In this document: piece after piece, positions 17,964 through 25,970 of the stretch
How positions within the stretch are numbered: the first letter of the stretch is position 1
How the letters are laid out: each line of letters starts with the position of its first letter
Source: Pseudonocardia oceani
Lineage (GTDB): Bacteria > Actinomycetota > Actinomycetes > Mycobacteriales > Pseudonocardiaceae
DNA: 64,000 nt
NCBI RefSeq assembly: GCF_019263585.2
Contig: NZ_JADQDF010000001.1
Coordinates: 806,001 to 870,000, forward strand
Direction of reading: 5' to 3'
Notes under the pieces: model-generated
Databases searched by the model: none
The model's input: only the letters and a program-made list of their open reading frames with translations
What the model was told of the DNA's origin: nothing
Translations under genes and position numbers: made by a program

Positions 17964-18707
17964 ATGGCCCTCCGTGCGAGCTGCCGGCGCAGCACCGACC
18001 CCGTCCGCATCGACCGCATCGGCGTCCTCGAGTACGTCGCCGCCTGGGACACCCAGCGAGCGAACGCCGAGGCGCGGCGGGCGGGCACCGGGTCCGACGT
18101 GCTGATGCTGCTGGAGCACCACTCGGTCTACACGGCGGGCAAGCGCACCCGGCCCGAGGACCGGCCGACCGACGGCAGCCCCGTCGTCGACGTCGACCGC
18201 GGCGGCCGCATCACCTGGCACGGCCCGGGGCAGCTCGTCGGCTACCCGATCATCGGACTGGCCGAGCCGCTGGACGTCGTCGACTTCGTCCGGCGGCTGG
18301 AGGAGGCCCTGATCCACGTCGTGCACGACCTCGGCCTCACCGCGGCCGGGCGCATCGACGGGCGCAGCGGCGTCTGGCTGCCCGCCGACGACCGCGGCCC
18401 CGAGCGCAAGGTGGCCGCGATCGGCGTCCGGGTCCAGGGCGGGGTCACGCTGCACGGCTTCTCCCTCAACTGCGACCCCGACCTCGCCGAGTTCGACCGG
18501 ATCGTCCCCTGCGGCATCGCCGACGCCGGCGTCAGCTCGCTGAGCCGCGAACTCGGGCGCCCGGTGCCGATCGACGCCGTGATCGACGACGTCACGGTCG
18601 CCGTGCTCGACGCGCTCGACGGTCGGCTGCCGGTGACCGAGCACCCCGTCGACCGCCTCGCCGCACCCGCCGGGCTGGACCTGCGCCTGCACCCCTCCCT
18701 GCGGTAG
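17964..18707 (+). CDS. lipB: Octanoyl-[acyl-carrier-protein]:protein N-octanoyltransferase
   Basis: Moves the octanoyl chain from ACP to lipoyl-domain lysines, the first step of lipoate assembly. 247 residues. Motifs: [34 protein letters not shown] near residue 78, the KVAAIGVRV lysine block, [11 protein letters not shown], and the PCGI block with the acyl-carrying cysteine. Cytosolic. LipA follows about 2.2 kb downstream on the same strand, separated by the LLM/SDR genes; its likely targets include the E2 protein encoded upstream. Confidence 0.95.
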   Translation: MALRASCRRSTDPVRIDRIGVLEYVAAWDTQRANAEARRAGTGSDVLMLLEHHSVYTAGKRTRPEDRPTDGSPVVDVDRGGRITWHGPGQLVGYPIIGLAEPLDVVDFVRRLEEALIHVVHDLGLTAAGRIDGRSGVWLPADDRGPERKVAAIGVRVQGGVTLHGFSLNCDPDLAEFDRIVPCGIADAGVSSLSRELGRPVPIDAVIDDVTVAVLDALDGRLPVTEHPVDRLAAPAGLDLRLHPSLR

Positions 18708-18840
18708 CCCTCCGCGGCGCGCCCGCCCCGGCCGGTCCGGTCGACCGGCCCGAGGCGCTGGTCGACCGGATCGCCGCGCACCCCGACCACGCCTCGGTCC
18801 GCCTCGGCGGCGGCGCCGACGTGGCGGGCCGGCTGCGCGG

Positions 18841-19038
18841 CTAGTCCCGGCTGCGGGGCCGGTCGCGGCCGTGCGCCGACACCAGTACCGCCGCCACCGC
18901 GACGCCGACGCCCACCACGACGATCGCCACCAGCGCGAGGCCCGGCAGCTGGAACGCGCCGACCACCGTCGTGAGCACGAGGGCGGCGACGGCCGCGGCC
19001 GCGGTGGCGCGGATCAGGGTCGGGTTCCAGCGCAGCAT
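18841..19038 (-). CDS. Small two-helix membrane protein coupled to the LLM gene
   Basis: 65 residues: short basic N terminus (LRWNPTLIRAT), two hydrophobic stretches separated by a Gly/Phe turn (AAAVAALVLTTVVGAF and LALVAIVVVGVGVAVAAVLV), and a charged tail GRDRPRSRD. The ATG overlaps the TGA of the F420-type oxidoreductase gene, so the two are translationally coupled. Unknown family; probably inserted in the cytoplasmic membrane with both ends inside. Confidence 0.65.
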   Translation of the reverse strand: MLRWNPTLIRATAAAAVAALVLTTVVGAFQLPGLALVAIVVVGVGVAVAAVLVSAHGRDRPRSRD

Positions 19039-19973
19039 CAGCGCAGCTGCGGCACGACGTCGGAGGCGATCAGGTCGACCTGGTCGAGGTCGGCGAGGTC
19101 GAGCAGCTGGCAGTAGACGCGCGTGACGCCCGCCTGCTCGCGCCATGTCCCGAGGCGGTCGACGACCTCCGCGGGCGACCCGGCCAGGCCCTCGGACCGC
19201 AGCTCGTCGACGTCGCGGCCCAGCGTGAGCGCGCGGCGGGCGACCTCGGCGTCGTCGCGCCCGACGCAGACGACCTGCGCGACCGAGCGCACCAGCTCCG
19301 ACGGGTCGCGCCCGACGGCCTCGCACGCCGCGCCGACCCGCTCGAACTGCTCCGCCGCCGCCCCGACGGCGGAGAACGGCACGTTGAACTCGGCGGCGTA
19401 CCGCGCGGCGAGCTCGGGCGTCCGCTTCTTCCCCCGGCCCCCGATCACGATCGGCGGACGCGGCTGCTGCACCGGCTTGGGGAGCGCCGGCGAGTCGGTG
19501 ACGGTGTAGTGCGCGCCGTCGAAGGAGTACCGCTCGCCCGGCAGCGTGCCCCACAGGCCCGTGATGATCTCCAACTGCTCGGTGAGGCGGTCGAAGCGCT
19601 CCCCCAGCGGCGGGAACGGGATCCCGTAGGCGGCGTGCTCCGCGTCGAACCAGCCCGAGCCGAGCCCGAGCTCGACCCGCCCGCCCGCCATCCGGTCGAC
19701 CTGCGCCACCGACACGGCGAGCGGGCCGGGCAGCCGGAACGTGGCCGAGGAGACGAGCGTGCCCAGCCGGATGCGGGAGGTCTCGCGGGCGAGGCCGGCG
19801 AGCGTCAGCCAGGCATCGGTCGGGCCGGGTTCGCCGGACGCCTCCCCCATGGCCAGGTAGTGGTCGGAGCGGAAGAAGGCGTCGTAGCCGGCCGCCTCGG
19901 CCGCCTGGGCGACGCGGAGCAGGTCGTCGTAGTCGGCGCCCTGCTGGGGCTCGGTGAAGATCCGGAAGTCCAC
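19038..19973 (-). CDS. LLM-class F420-dependent oxidoreductase
   Basis: TIM-barrel luciferase-like monooxygenase fold; the TIGR03560-like members use coenzyme F420 or flavin with unknown substrates. 311 residues. Blocks: FRIFTEPQQGADYDDLL at the start, FRSDHYLAM, DAWLTLAGLARETSRIRLGTLV, FRLPGPLA, GRVELGLGSGWFDAEH near residue 105, and PPIVIGGRGKKRTPELAARYA. The GTG start lies 7 nt behind TAGGTT. Divergent from the SDR gene over 30 bp. Confidence 0.88.
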   Translation of the reverse strand: MDFRIFTEPQQGADYDDLLRVAQAAEAAGYDAFFRSDHYLAMGEASGEPGPTDAWLTLAGLARETSRIRLGTLVSSATFRLPGPLAVSVAQVDRMAGGRVELGLGSGWFDAEHAAYGIPFPPLGERFDRLTEQLEIITGLWGTLPGERYSFDGAHYTVTDSPALPKPVQQPRPPIVIGGRGKKRTPELAARYAAEFNVPFSAVGAAAEQFERVGAACEAVGRDPSELVRSVAQVVCVGRDDAEVARRALTLGRDVDELRSEGLAGSPAEVVDRLGTWREQAGVTRVYCQLLDLADLDQVDLIASDVVPQLR

Positions 19974-19980
19974 GCGCCCG

Positions 19981-19986
19981 AACCTA
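19981..19986 (-). promoter_or_regulatory. -10 box of the LLM gene (leaderless)
   Basis: TAGGTT on the minus strand, 7 nt before the GTG start, inside the 30-bp divergent region. Confidence 0.55.
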
Positions 19987-20003
19987 CTGGCACCATCGCG
20001 ATC

Positions 20004-20921
20004 ATGCCGTGGACGCTGCGCGATCTGGACGACCAGACCGGCCGCACCGTGCTCGTCACCGGCGCCACGTCCGGGCTCGGGCTCGCCTCCGCCGCCGCGC
20101 TGGCCGGGGCGGGGGCCCGGGTGCTGCTGGGTGCGCGCGACCCGGATCGCGGGCGCCGCGCGCTGGAGCGGGTGCCCGGCGGCGAGGTCGTCGCGCTGGA
20201 CCTGGCCGACCTGGAGTCGGTCCGTCGCGCCGCCGCCGACGTCCGCGCACGCACCGGCGACGCCCTGCACGTGCTGATGAACAACGCCGGCGTGATGGGG
20301 CTGCCGCCGGGCATCACCGTCGACGGCTTCGAGACCCAGATCGGCACCAACCACCTCGGGCACGCGGCGCTGACCTGGCTGCTCATGCCGGCGCTGCGCG
20401 GGGCGGGCGGCGCCCGGGTGGTGACGCTGTCGAGCCTCGCGCACCGCGGGCCCGGCCTCGACGTCGACGACCTGCACTTCGCCCGTCGCGCCTACACCGG
20501 CGCGCGGGCCTACAGCCAGAGCAAGCTCGCCAACCTGCTGTTCGCCCGCGAGCTCGACCGGCGGCTGCGCGCGGCGGGCGAGGACGTGATCTCCGTCGCC
20601 GCGCACCCCGGCCTGACCGACACCGCACTGCTCTCGTCGTCGGTGCGGGCGCGCAGCGGAGCGTGGCTCGTGCTGCCGCTGGCCCGGATCGTCAACGTCG
20701 TCACCACGCAGCGGGTCGCGCGCGGGATGCTCCCCCAGCTGTACGCGGCGACGTCGCCGCAGATCAGGGGCGGCGACTACGTCGGACCGGGCGGGCTCGG
20801 CGAGACGCGCGGCCTCCCCGCCCCGGCGAGGGCGTCCGCGGCGGCGCGCGACGAGGGGCTGGCGGCGCGGCTCTGGGAGGTCACCGCCGCCGAGACGGGC
20901 ACGGCGCCCGACCCGGCGTAG
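20004..20921 (+). CDS. Short-chain dehydrogenase/reductase
   Basis: NAD(P)-dependent oxidoreductase of the retinol-dehydrogenase-like SDR group; substrate unknown. 305 residues. Cofactor loop [12 protein letters not shown] near residue 19, structural NNAGVM near residue 94, and catalytic Ser ([11 protein letters not shown]), Tyr and Lys ([18 protein letters not shown]). It is complete and typical, in contrast to the deleted SDR near the right edge of the window. Its TAG stop is part of the lipA -10 box. Confidence 0.88.
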   Translation: MPWTLRDLDDQTGRTVLVTGATSGLGLASAAALAGAGARVLLGARDPDRGRRALERVPGGEVVALDLADLESVRRAAADVRARTGDALHVLMNNAGVMGLPPGITVDGFETQIGTNHLGHAALTWLLMPALRGAGGARVVTLSSLAHRGPGLDVDDLHFARRAYTGARAYSQSKLANLLFARELDRRLRAAGEDVISVAAHPGLTDTALLSSSVRARSGAWLVLPLARIVNVVTTQRVARGMLPQLYAATSPQIRGGDYVGPGGLGETRGLPAPARASAAARDEGLAARLWEVTAAETGTAPDPA

Positions 20922-20924
20922 CCT
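20919..20924 (+). promoter_or_regulatory. -10 box of lipA, built on the preceding stop codon
   Basis: TAGCCT ends 7 nt before the lipA GTG; the TAG is the SDR stop codon. No ribosome site is present. Confidence 0.6.
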
Positions 20925-20931
20925 GGGCGGT

Positions 20932-21936
20932 GTGACGATCGCACCCGAAGGTCGCAAGCTCCTGCGCCTGGAGGTCCGCAACAGCGAGACCCCCATCGAG
21001 CGCAAGCCCGCGTGGATCCGGACGAAGGCGAAGACCGGGCCCCAGTACACCGAGCTCAAGGCGCTGGTGCGCTCCGGTGGCCTGCACACCGTGTGCGAGG
21101 AGGCCGGCTGCCCCAACATCTACGAGTGCTGGGAGGACCGCGAGGCCACCTTCCTCATCGGCGGCGAGCAGTGCACCCGGCGCTGCGACTTCTGCCAGAT
21201 CGACACCGGCCGCCCCGCCGAGCTGGACCGCGACGAGCCCCGCCGCGTCGCCGAGTCCGTGGCCCAGATGGGGCTGCGCTACTCCACCGTCACCGGCGTG
21301 GCCCGCGACGACCAGCCCGACGGCGGCGCCTGGCTCTACGCCGAGACCGTCCGGCTCATCCACCAGCTCAACCCCGGCACCGGGGTGGAGCTGCTGATCC
21401 CGGACTTCAACTCCATCGACGCCCAGCTCGACGAGGTCTTCGCCGCCCGCCCCGAGGTCCTGGCCCACAACCTCGAGACCGTCCCGCGGATCTTCAAGCG
21501 GATCCGCCCCGCGTTCCGCTACGACCGTTCCCTCGAGGTCATCACCAAGGCCCGTGCGGCCGGGCTGGTCACCAAGTCCAACCTCATCCTGGGCATGGGC
21601 GAGACCCCCGAGGAGGTCGTGTCCGCGCTGCGCGACCTGCACGAGGCCGGCTGCGAGATCATCACCATCACCCAGTACCTGCGGCCCTCCGCCCGGCACC
21701 ACCCGGTGGAGCGCTGGGTCAAGCCCGAGGAGTTCGTCGAGCACTCCGAGGCCGCCAAGGAGATGGGCTTCGCCGGGGTCATGGCCGGCCCGCTGGTGCG
21801 CTCGTCCTACCGCGCCGGGCGCCTCTACGCCCAGACCAAGGCCGCCCGCGGCGAGGAGCTCTCCCCCGAGCTGGCCCACCTGGCGGCGGAGGGCACCGCG
21901 GCGCAGGAGGCCGGCGCGCTGCTGGCCCGCAGCTAG
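20932..21936 (+). CDS. lipA: Lipoyl synthase (radical SAM)
   Basis: Inserts two sulfurs into protein-bound octanoyl groups. 334 residues. Auxiliary cluster cysteines C55, C60 and C66 ([12 protein letters not shown]) and the radical-SAM CxxxCxxC motif C81/C85/C88 (CTRRCDFC) are intact; RSSYRAG near the C terminus carries the Ser that ligates the auxiliary cluster. GTG start, leaderless. Its 4Fe-4S clusters would need a carrier such as ErpA. Converges directly on the pcaB-like gene (stops adjoin). Confidence 0.97.
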   Translation: MTIAPEGRKLLRLEVRNSETPIERKPAWIRTKAKTGPQYTELKALVRSGGLHTVCEEAGCPNIYECWEDREATFLIGGEQCTRRCDFCQIDTGRPAELDRDEPRRVAESVAQMGLRYSTVTGVARDDQPDGGAWLYAETVRLIHQLNPGTGVELLIPDFNSIDAQLDEVFAARPEVLAHNLETVPRIFKRIRPAFRYDRSLEVITKARAAGLVTKSNLILGMGETPEEVVSALRDLHEAGCEIITITQYLRPSARHHPVERWVKPEEFVEHSEAAKEMGFAGVMAGPLVRSSYRAGRLYAQTKAARGEELSPELAHLAAEGTAAQEAGALLARS

Positions 21937-23043
21937 CTAGCGCGCGGCCAGCGCCGCGTCCACCAGCTCCCCGGCCCGGCCAGTCCCGGCGCCGTCGGGC
22001 ACCGACGCCGCCATGCGATCGGGGTGCACGGTGAGCCCCTCCAGGCTGGTGCGCAGCCGGGAGGCGGCCCCGCCGGTGGCGCGCAGCAGGTCGGCGAGGG
22101 TCTCCCACTCGCTGTGCCACGCCCCCGCCGCGCGCTGGTGCTCGCCGTCCATCGCGGCGAGCAGGACGGCGACGAGGCCGGGGGCGCGGCGCGCCGACGC
22201 CCGTGCGGTGACGGCGGCGATCGGGTTGCGCTTGTGCGGCATCGACGACGAGTCGCCGGGCGCGGCCTCGCTCACCTCGCCCAGTTCGGTGCCCGCCAGC
22301 AGCACGACGTCGGTGGCGGGCTTCGCGCACGCCCCGGCCGCGACGCCCAGCGCCCCGGCCAGCTCGCCGACCCGGGTGCGCTCGGTGTGCCACGGCACGC
22401 CCGGGTCGGCCAGGCCCAGCCGCGCGGCCAGGTCGGCGGCGACGGGCAGCGGGAGGCCGTCGAGCGTGCCCGCGGGGCCCCCGAGCTGCGCGGGCAGCCC
22501 GCCCAGGACGGCGGCGAGGCGGGTGCGGGCGCGGTCGAGGCCCGCGCACCAGCCCGCGGCCACGAGGCCGAACGTGGTGGGCAGCGCCTGCTGACCCAGC
22601 GTGCGGGCCATCGTCGGGGTGTCGCGGTGGACGGCGGCGAGGCGGGCGGCGGCGTCGGCGGCGCCGCGCAGGTCGTCGAGCAGGACCTCCCCGGCCCAGC
22701 CGGTGAGCAGCACCGCCGCGGTGTCCATCACGTCCTGGCTGGTGGCGCCCGGGTGCACCGACGGCCCCACGTCGGGGCCGACGGCCGCGCGCAGCGCGCG
22801 GACGAGCGGGATCACCGGGTTACCGCCCTCGACGGCGGCGGCGCCGAGCGCGGCCGGGTCGACGTCGAGGTCGACGGCGGCGATCGCGTCGGCGTGCTCG
22901 GCCGGGATCACGCCGTGCGCGGCCGCGGCCTGCGCGAGCGCCACCTCCACGGCGACGAGCGCGGCCACCCAGGCGGCGTCGTCGAGGCGGGCGGCGACGC
23001 GGTCGCCGCCGAACAGCGGGTCGAACAACGCTCCGCGCGCCAC
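21937..23043 (-). CDS. pcaB: Fumarase/aspartase-superfamily lyase, probable 3-carboxy-cis,cis-muconate cycloisomerase
   Basis: 368 residues. Superfamily blocks: HPGATSQDVMDTA near residue 97, ARTLGQQALPTTFGLVAAGW, and the signature GDSSSMPHKRNPIAA carrying the mobile catalytic Ser loop. The overall pattern fits the PcaB group (beta-ketoadipate pathway), but no other pca gene is nearby and adenylosuccinate-lyase-like roles are possible. The start is the GTG 5 nt after a GGGAGG site; the longer frame would read through the palindromic repeat upstream. Confidence 0.72.
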   Translation of the reverse strand: MARGALFDPLFGGDRVAARLDDAAWVAALVAVEVALAQAAAAHGVIPAEHADAIAAVDLDVDPAALGAAAVEGGNPVIPLVRALRAAVGPDVGPSVHPGATSQDVMDTAAVLLTGWAGEVLLDDLRGAADAAARLAAVHRDTPTMARTLGQQALPTTFGLVAAGWCAGLDRARTRLAAVLGGLPAQLGGPAGTLDGLPLPVAADLAARLGLADPGVPWHTERTRVGELAGALGVAAGACAKPATDVVLLAGTELGEVSEAAPGDSSSMPHKRNPIAAVTARASARRAPGLVAVLLAAMDGEHQRAAGAWHSEWETLADLLRATGGAASRLRTSLEGLTVHPDRMAASVPDGAGTGRAGELVDAALAAR

Positions 23044-23061
23044 ACGCACCTCCCGGTCGAC

Positions 23062-23120
23062 GTGCGAACGGCCCGCTCGCACGTGCTCATTGTGCGAACG
23101 GGCCGTTCGGCCGAGGCGGG
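23062..23120. repeat. Two copies of a GTGCGAACGGGCCGTTCG-type palindrome
   Basis: gtgcgaacggcccgctcgcac at the left and gtgcgaacgggccgttcgg at the right, about 30 nt apart, each an imperfect palindrome. They lie between the pcaB-like and P450 genes. The same core, gaacgggccgttcg, recurs four times inside the chelatase gene at 52288-52475. Confidence 0.7.
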
Positions 23121-23149
23121 CGGGTGCTGCCCCGGGAGGTACCGCTGCG

Positions 23150-24364
23150 TCAGGCCGCCGGGCCGGGCGTCACCGGCATCGTGCGCAGGCCGCGCACCAG
23201 CGTGCTGCGCCGGTAGACCAGCTCGGCCGGGTCGACGGCCAGGGCCAGCTCGGGGCGACGGGCCATCAGGCGCCCGATCGCCTCCTGCCCCTCGATCCGG
23301 GCGAGCTGCGCGCCCAGGCAGTGGTGCAGGCCGTGACCGAAGGCGACGTGGCCGCCGGCGTCGCGGTCGATCTTCAGCTCGGCGGCGTCGGGCAGGCGCG
23401 CGTCGTCGCGGTTGGCCGAGGCCAGCGAGAGCGACACGACGGCCCCGGCCGGGATCGTGACGCCCGAGTACTCGACGTCCTCGGCGGCGAACCGGGCGGG
23501 CGCGCTGTGCACCGGGGAGTCCCAGCGCAGGAACTCCTCGACGGCCGACGCGATCAGCTCGGGCCGCTCCGCCAGCAGTCCGCGCTGCTCGGGGTGGGTG
23601 AGCAGCGCGAGGACGCCGTTGCCGATGAGGTTCACGGTGGTCTCGTGCCCGGCGATGAGCAGCAGCATCGCCATGGCGACGAGCTCCTCCTGCGACAGCA
23701 CGTCACCCTCGTCGGCCACCTCGATGAGCCCGCTGATCAGGGCGTCGTCGGGGTTCTCGCGCTTGGCGTCGATGAGCGTCGAGAGGTAGGCGTGCAGCTT
23801 CATCGACGCCTCCATCGCCTGGTCCTGGGTCGACTCGTCGACCATGACGTTGGACCAGGAGGCGAAGTCGTCGCGGTCCTCGGCGGGCACGCCGAGCAGC
23901 TCGCAGATGACGAACACCGGCAGCAGGAACGCGTAGCGGGCCATGAGGTCGACGGAGCCGTCCTCGGGCAGCTCGTCGAGCAGGCCGTCGGCGAACTCGG
24001 CGATGCGCGGGCGCAGCTCCTCCATCCGCCGCACGGTGAAGGCGCGCGAGACGAGCTTGCGCAGCCGGGTGTGCTCCGGCGGGTCCATGAGGATCATCAT
24101 CGGGATCGGCGTGGCCGGCTGGCCCGCGCGCTGGTCGGCCGGCAGCGTGTAGCGCCAGTCCTTGCTCAGCCGCGGGTCGGTGAGCGCGGCGCGGACGTCG
24201 GCGTGGTCGAACATCATCCAGACCGACCCGCCGGGCTGCTTCACCTCGCGCACCGGGATGTCGTCGCGCTGCGCGCCGTAGACCGGGTACGGGTCGTTCC
24301 AGAAGGCGCCCTCGAACAGGGCCGGGTCGTCGTGCGTTGCCTGATCATCGTGTGTGGTGGTCAC
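23150..24364 (-). CDS. Cytochrome P450 (CYP107-like)
   Basis: Heme monooxygenase of unknown substrate. 404 residues, normal for bacterial soluble P450s. I-helix LLIAGHETTVNLIGNG with the acid/Thr pair, K-helix ExxR (EEFLRW), and the heme loop FGHGLHHCLGAQLAR with ligand C349. No membrane anchor. GTG start after a GGGAG site. A 16-bp palindrome, identical in half-sites and spacing to the one at the end of tetR (62356), covers the probable -10 region, so TetR control is likely. No ferredoxin gene is adjacent. Confidence 0.93.
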   Translation of the reverse strand: MTTTHDDQATHDDPALFEGAFWNDPYPVYGAQRDDIPVREVKQPGGSVWMMFDHADVRAALTDPRLSKDWRYTLPADQRAGQPATPIPMMILMDPPEHTRLRKLVSRAFTVRRMEELRPRIAEFADGLLDELPEDGSVDLMARYAFLLPVFVICELLGVPAEDRDDFASWSNVMVDESTQDQAMEASMKLHAYLSTLIDAKRENPDDALISGLIEVADEGDVLSQEELVAMAMLLLIAGHETTVNLIGNGVLALLTHPEQRGLLAERPELIASAVEEFLRWDSPVHSAPARFAAEDVEYSGVTIPAGAVVSLSLASANRDDARLPDAAELKIDRDAGGHVAFGHGLHHCLGAQLARIEGQEAIGRLMARRPELALAVDPAELVYRRSTLVRGLRTMPVTPGPAA

Positions 24365-24382
24365 GGTGCTCCCATCGGCGAT

Positions 24383-24398
24383 GTAAGCGTCAGCTTAC
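24383..24398. promoter_or_regulatory. Probable TetR operator of the P450 gene
   Basis: GTAAGC-gtca-GCTTAC, a palindrome with 6-bp half-sites and a 4-bp spacer, centred about 26 nt upstream of the P450 start. The identical GTAAGC-N4-GCTTAC arrangement occurs at 62356-62371 next to tetR. The P450-proximal half-site overlaps a TTACAT sequence usable as a -10 box. Confidence 0.7.
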
Positions 24399-25499
24399 GT
24401 GAAGTCGGGTGGGGGCCAGGGCGGCCGGTGCGGCGGCCCCCCGGACGACGGAGGCGGCCAGGGCCGCGAGCGCGGGGGCGGACTCGATGCCCGATCCGCC
24501 CTGCCCCGCGACGAACCAGAAGCCGGGGTGGGCGGGCCAGGCCCCGACGACGGGACGCCGGTCGGGGACGAACGAGCGCAGCCCGGCCCAGCTCGTGCGC
24601 ACCGAGCGCAGGCCCAGCGCGGTGACGGCCTCGACGCGCTCGAGCGCGAGCGCCACGTCGACGTCGTCGGGGCGGGCGTCGCCGGGCGCGGCGGGCGTCT
24701 CGTCGGCGCGGGAGACCAGGAGATCGGACCCGTCGGACTTGAAGTAGAAGCGCTCGGCGGCGTCGATCACCATCGGGCGGGAGAGCCGGGCGGGGTCGGG
24801 CACGCGCGCGACCGCGATCGTGCGCCGCAGCGGGGCGAGCCCGACGCGTGGGACGCCCGCCAACGCGGCCACCTCGTCGGACCACGCCCCCGCGGCGTCG
24901 ACGACCGCGCCCGCGGCGAACACCTCCCGACCCGCGGTGACCCGCCAGCCGTCACCGTCGCGGGTGATCGCGGTGGCCCGCGCGCCCCCGCGGACGGTGC
25001 CGCCGCGGGCCCGCAGGCCGCGGACGTAGCCCTGGTGCAGTGCGTCGGTGTCGATGTCGGCCGCGCCCGCCGTCAGCGCGGCGACGCGGACGACGCCCGG
25101 CGCGAGGGTCGGGCTGCGGCGCTGCGCCTCGGCGGAGTCGATCGCGACCGGGGCGCCCGGCTCCCCCGCGCGCTCGGCGAGGACCTCGGCCAGCGCCCGC
25201 TCTCCCTCGTCGTCGCAGCCGACCCACAGCACGGGCCGGGGGTCCAGCAGCGGCGGCGTGCCGAGCTCGTCGGCCAGCGCGGTGAACCGCGGCCAGCTGT
25301 CCTCGATCAGCGCGCGGACGACGTCGGCGCCGTGGCCGGGCACGTAGATCGCGGCGGAGCGGGCGGTGGAGTGGCGCCCCAGCACGTCCTCGGCCTCCAG
25401 CAGCAACACCGAGCGGTCGGCCGCCAGCTCGTAGGCCACGGACGCCCCGGCGATGCCGCCCCCGATCACGATCACGTCGGCCACCACCACGTCGGTCAC
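24390..25499 (-). CDS. FAD-dependent oxidoreductase (D-amino acid/glycine oxidase, DAO family)
   Basis: 369 residues. N-terminal dinucleotide motif VIVIGGGIAGASVAYELA near residue 8, HSTARSAAIYVPGHG segment, mid block RRTIAVARV, and the C-terminal FAD block FVAGQGGSGIESAPALAALAA. This fits DadA/glycine-oxidase-like deaminating or demethylating oxidases; substrate unknown. The GTG start is set by a TACCGT box 7 nt upstream; the longer open frame would precede the transcript. Its stop lies inside the P450 operator region, 25 nt before the P450 start. Confidence 0.85.
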   Translation of the reverse strand: MTDVVVADVIVIGGGIAGASVAYELAADRSVLLLEAEDVLGRHSTARSAAIYVPGHGADVVRALIEDSWPRFTALADELGTPPLLDPRPVLWVGCDDEGERALAEVLAERAGEPGAPVAIDSAEAQRRSPTLAPGVVRVAALTAGAADIDTDALHQGYVRGLRARGGTVRGGARATAITRDGDGWRVTAGREVFAAGAVVDAAGAWSDEVAALAGVPRVGLAPLRRTIAVARVPDPARLSRPMVIDAAERFYFKSDGSDLLVSRADETPAAPGDARPDDVDVALALERVEAVTALGLRSVRTSWAGLRSFVPDRRPVVGAWPAHPGFWFVAGQGGSGIESAPALAALAASVVRGAAAPAALAPTRLHVS

Positions 25500-25506
25500 A
25501 CCGACC

Positions 25507-25512
25507 ACGGTA
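25507..25512 (-). promoter_or_regulatory. -10 box of the DAO-family gene (leaderless)
   Basis: TACCGT on the minus strand, 7 nt before the GTG start. Confidence 0.55.
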
Positions 25513-25547
25513 GGGATATTCGGTGGCGCCGCCGCCCGGGCCGCCGT

Positions 25548-25553
25548 TACCGT
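25548..25553 (+). promoter_or_regulatory. -10 box of the small transcription unit
   Basis: TACCGT ending 6 nt before ATG-CGC-TAC-TGA. The sequence and spacing equal those of the leaderless genes in this window, which makes this mini-frame a likely translated start. Confidence 0.55.
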
Positions 25554-25559
25554 CCTCAC

Positions 25560-25571
25560 ATGCGCTACTGA
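25560..25571 (+). CDS. Leaderless three-codon minigene (Met-Arg-Tyr)
   Basis: ATG CGC TAC TGA directly behind a canonical leaderless -10 box. It would be the first thing translated on a transcript of about 350 nt that also holds a 52-residue frame and ends in a 16-bp hairpin. It may be a regulatory minigene, for example holding or releasing a ribosome at the 5' end, or simply a non-functional start. Too short for any homology argument. Confidence 0.35.
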   Translation: MRY

Positions 25572-25701
25572 GACGCCGCCGCGCTCGCCGCGGCCCCGCG
25601 GCCGGTCGACCCCCTCGGTCCCCGCCGCCGGTCATCCGTTCAGCCCTGTCCACCGGCCGGTCCGGCCGTGCCCGGCCCCGTGCTGCCCTCAGGAGACCCG
25701 C

Positions 25702-25860
25702 ATGCGTGAAGCGACCCCGCCCGTCCCGCCCGCCAACCGCGCCGCCCGGCGCGGGAAGCAGACCGAACCCGTGCCCCCGGCCGCCCGCTACCGCGGTCCG
25801 GCGGTGCCCGCCCGGCCCGCCCAGGGCCGCCGGATCGCCCCGATACGCCGCTCGGGCTGA
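25702..25860 (+). CDS. Small Arg/Pro-rich protein
   Basis: 52 residues, strongly basic and Pro-rich (VPPANRAARRGKQTEP at the start, RRIAPIRRSG at the end), no hydrophobic segment. The ATG has AGGAG 6 nt upstream. It lies 130 nt after the three-codon minigene and 15 nt before a strong terminator hairpin, so promoter, leader, frame and terminator form one compact unit. No family recognised; nucleic-acid binding is only a guess from composition. Confidence 0.45.
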   Translation: MREATPPVPPANRAARRGKQTEPVPPAARYRGPAVPARPAQGRRIAPIRRSG

Positions 25861-25875
25861 TCCGGTCACCACCCC

Positions 25876-25913
25876 GGCGCCGCCGGTCCCGCGTCCACGG
25901 GACCGGCGGCGCC
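25876..25913 (+). terminator. 16-bp perfect hairpin terminator
   Basis: Arms ggcgccgccggtcccg and cgggaccggcggcgcc pair over 16 bp around the 6-nt loop cgtcca, starting 15 nt after the 52-codon frame. It isolates the small unit from the PPTase promoter downstream. The rest of 25572-25701 is a GC-rich leader with local stems such as gccgcggccccgcggc and no other frame I trust. Confidence 0.75.
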
Positions 25914-25958
25914 CGGCCTCTCCCCCGCCGTCCGCCCCTGGCTGTCGGTGCCCCGATC

Positions 25959-25964
25959 TAGGAT
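25959..25964 (+). promoter_or_regulatory. -10 box of the PPTase-dinB operon (leaderless)
   Basis: TAGGAT followed by 6 nt and the GTG start codon; no ribosome-binding site. Confidence 0.65.
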
Positions 25965-25970
25965 CACTCC

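Noticed and set aside
23044..23082. Longer N terminus for the pcaB-like lyase
   Set aside because: The extra codons come from the palindromic repeat, and a good GGGAGG ribosome site points to the internal GTG.
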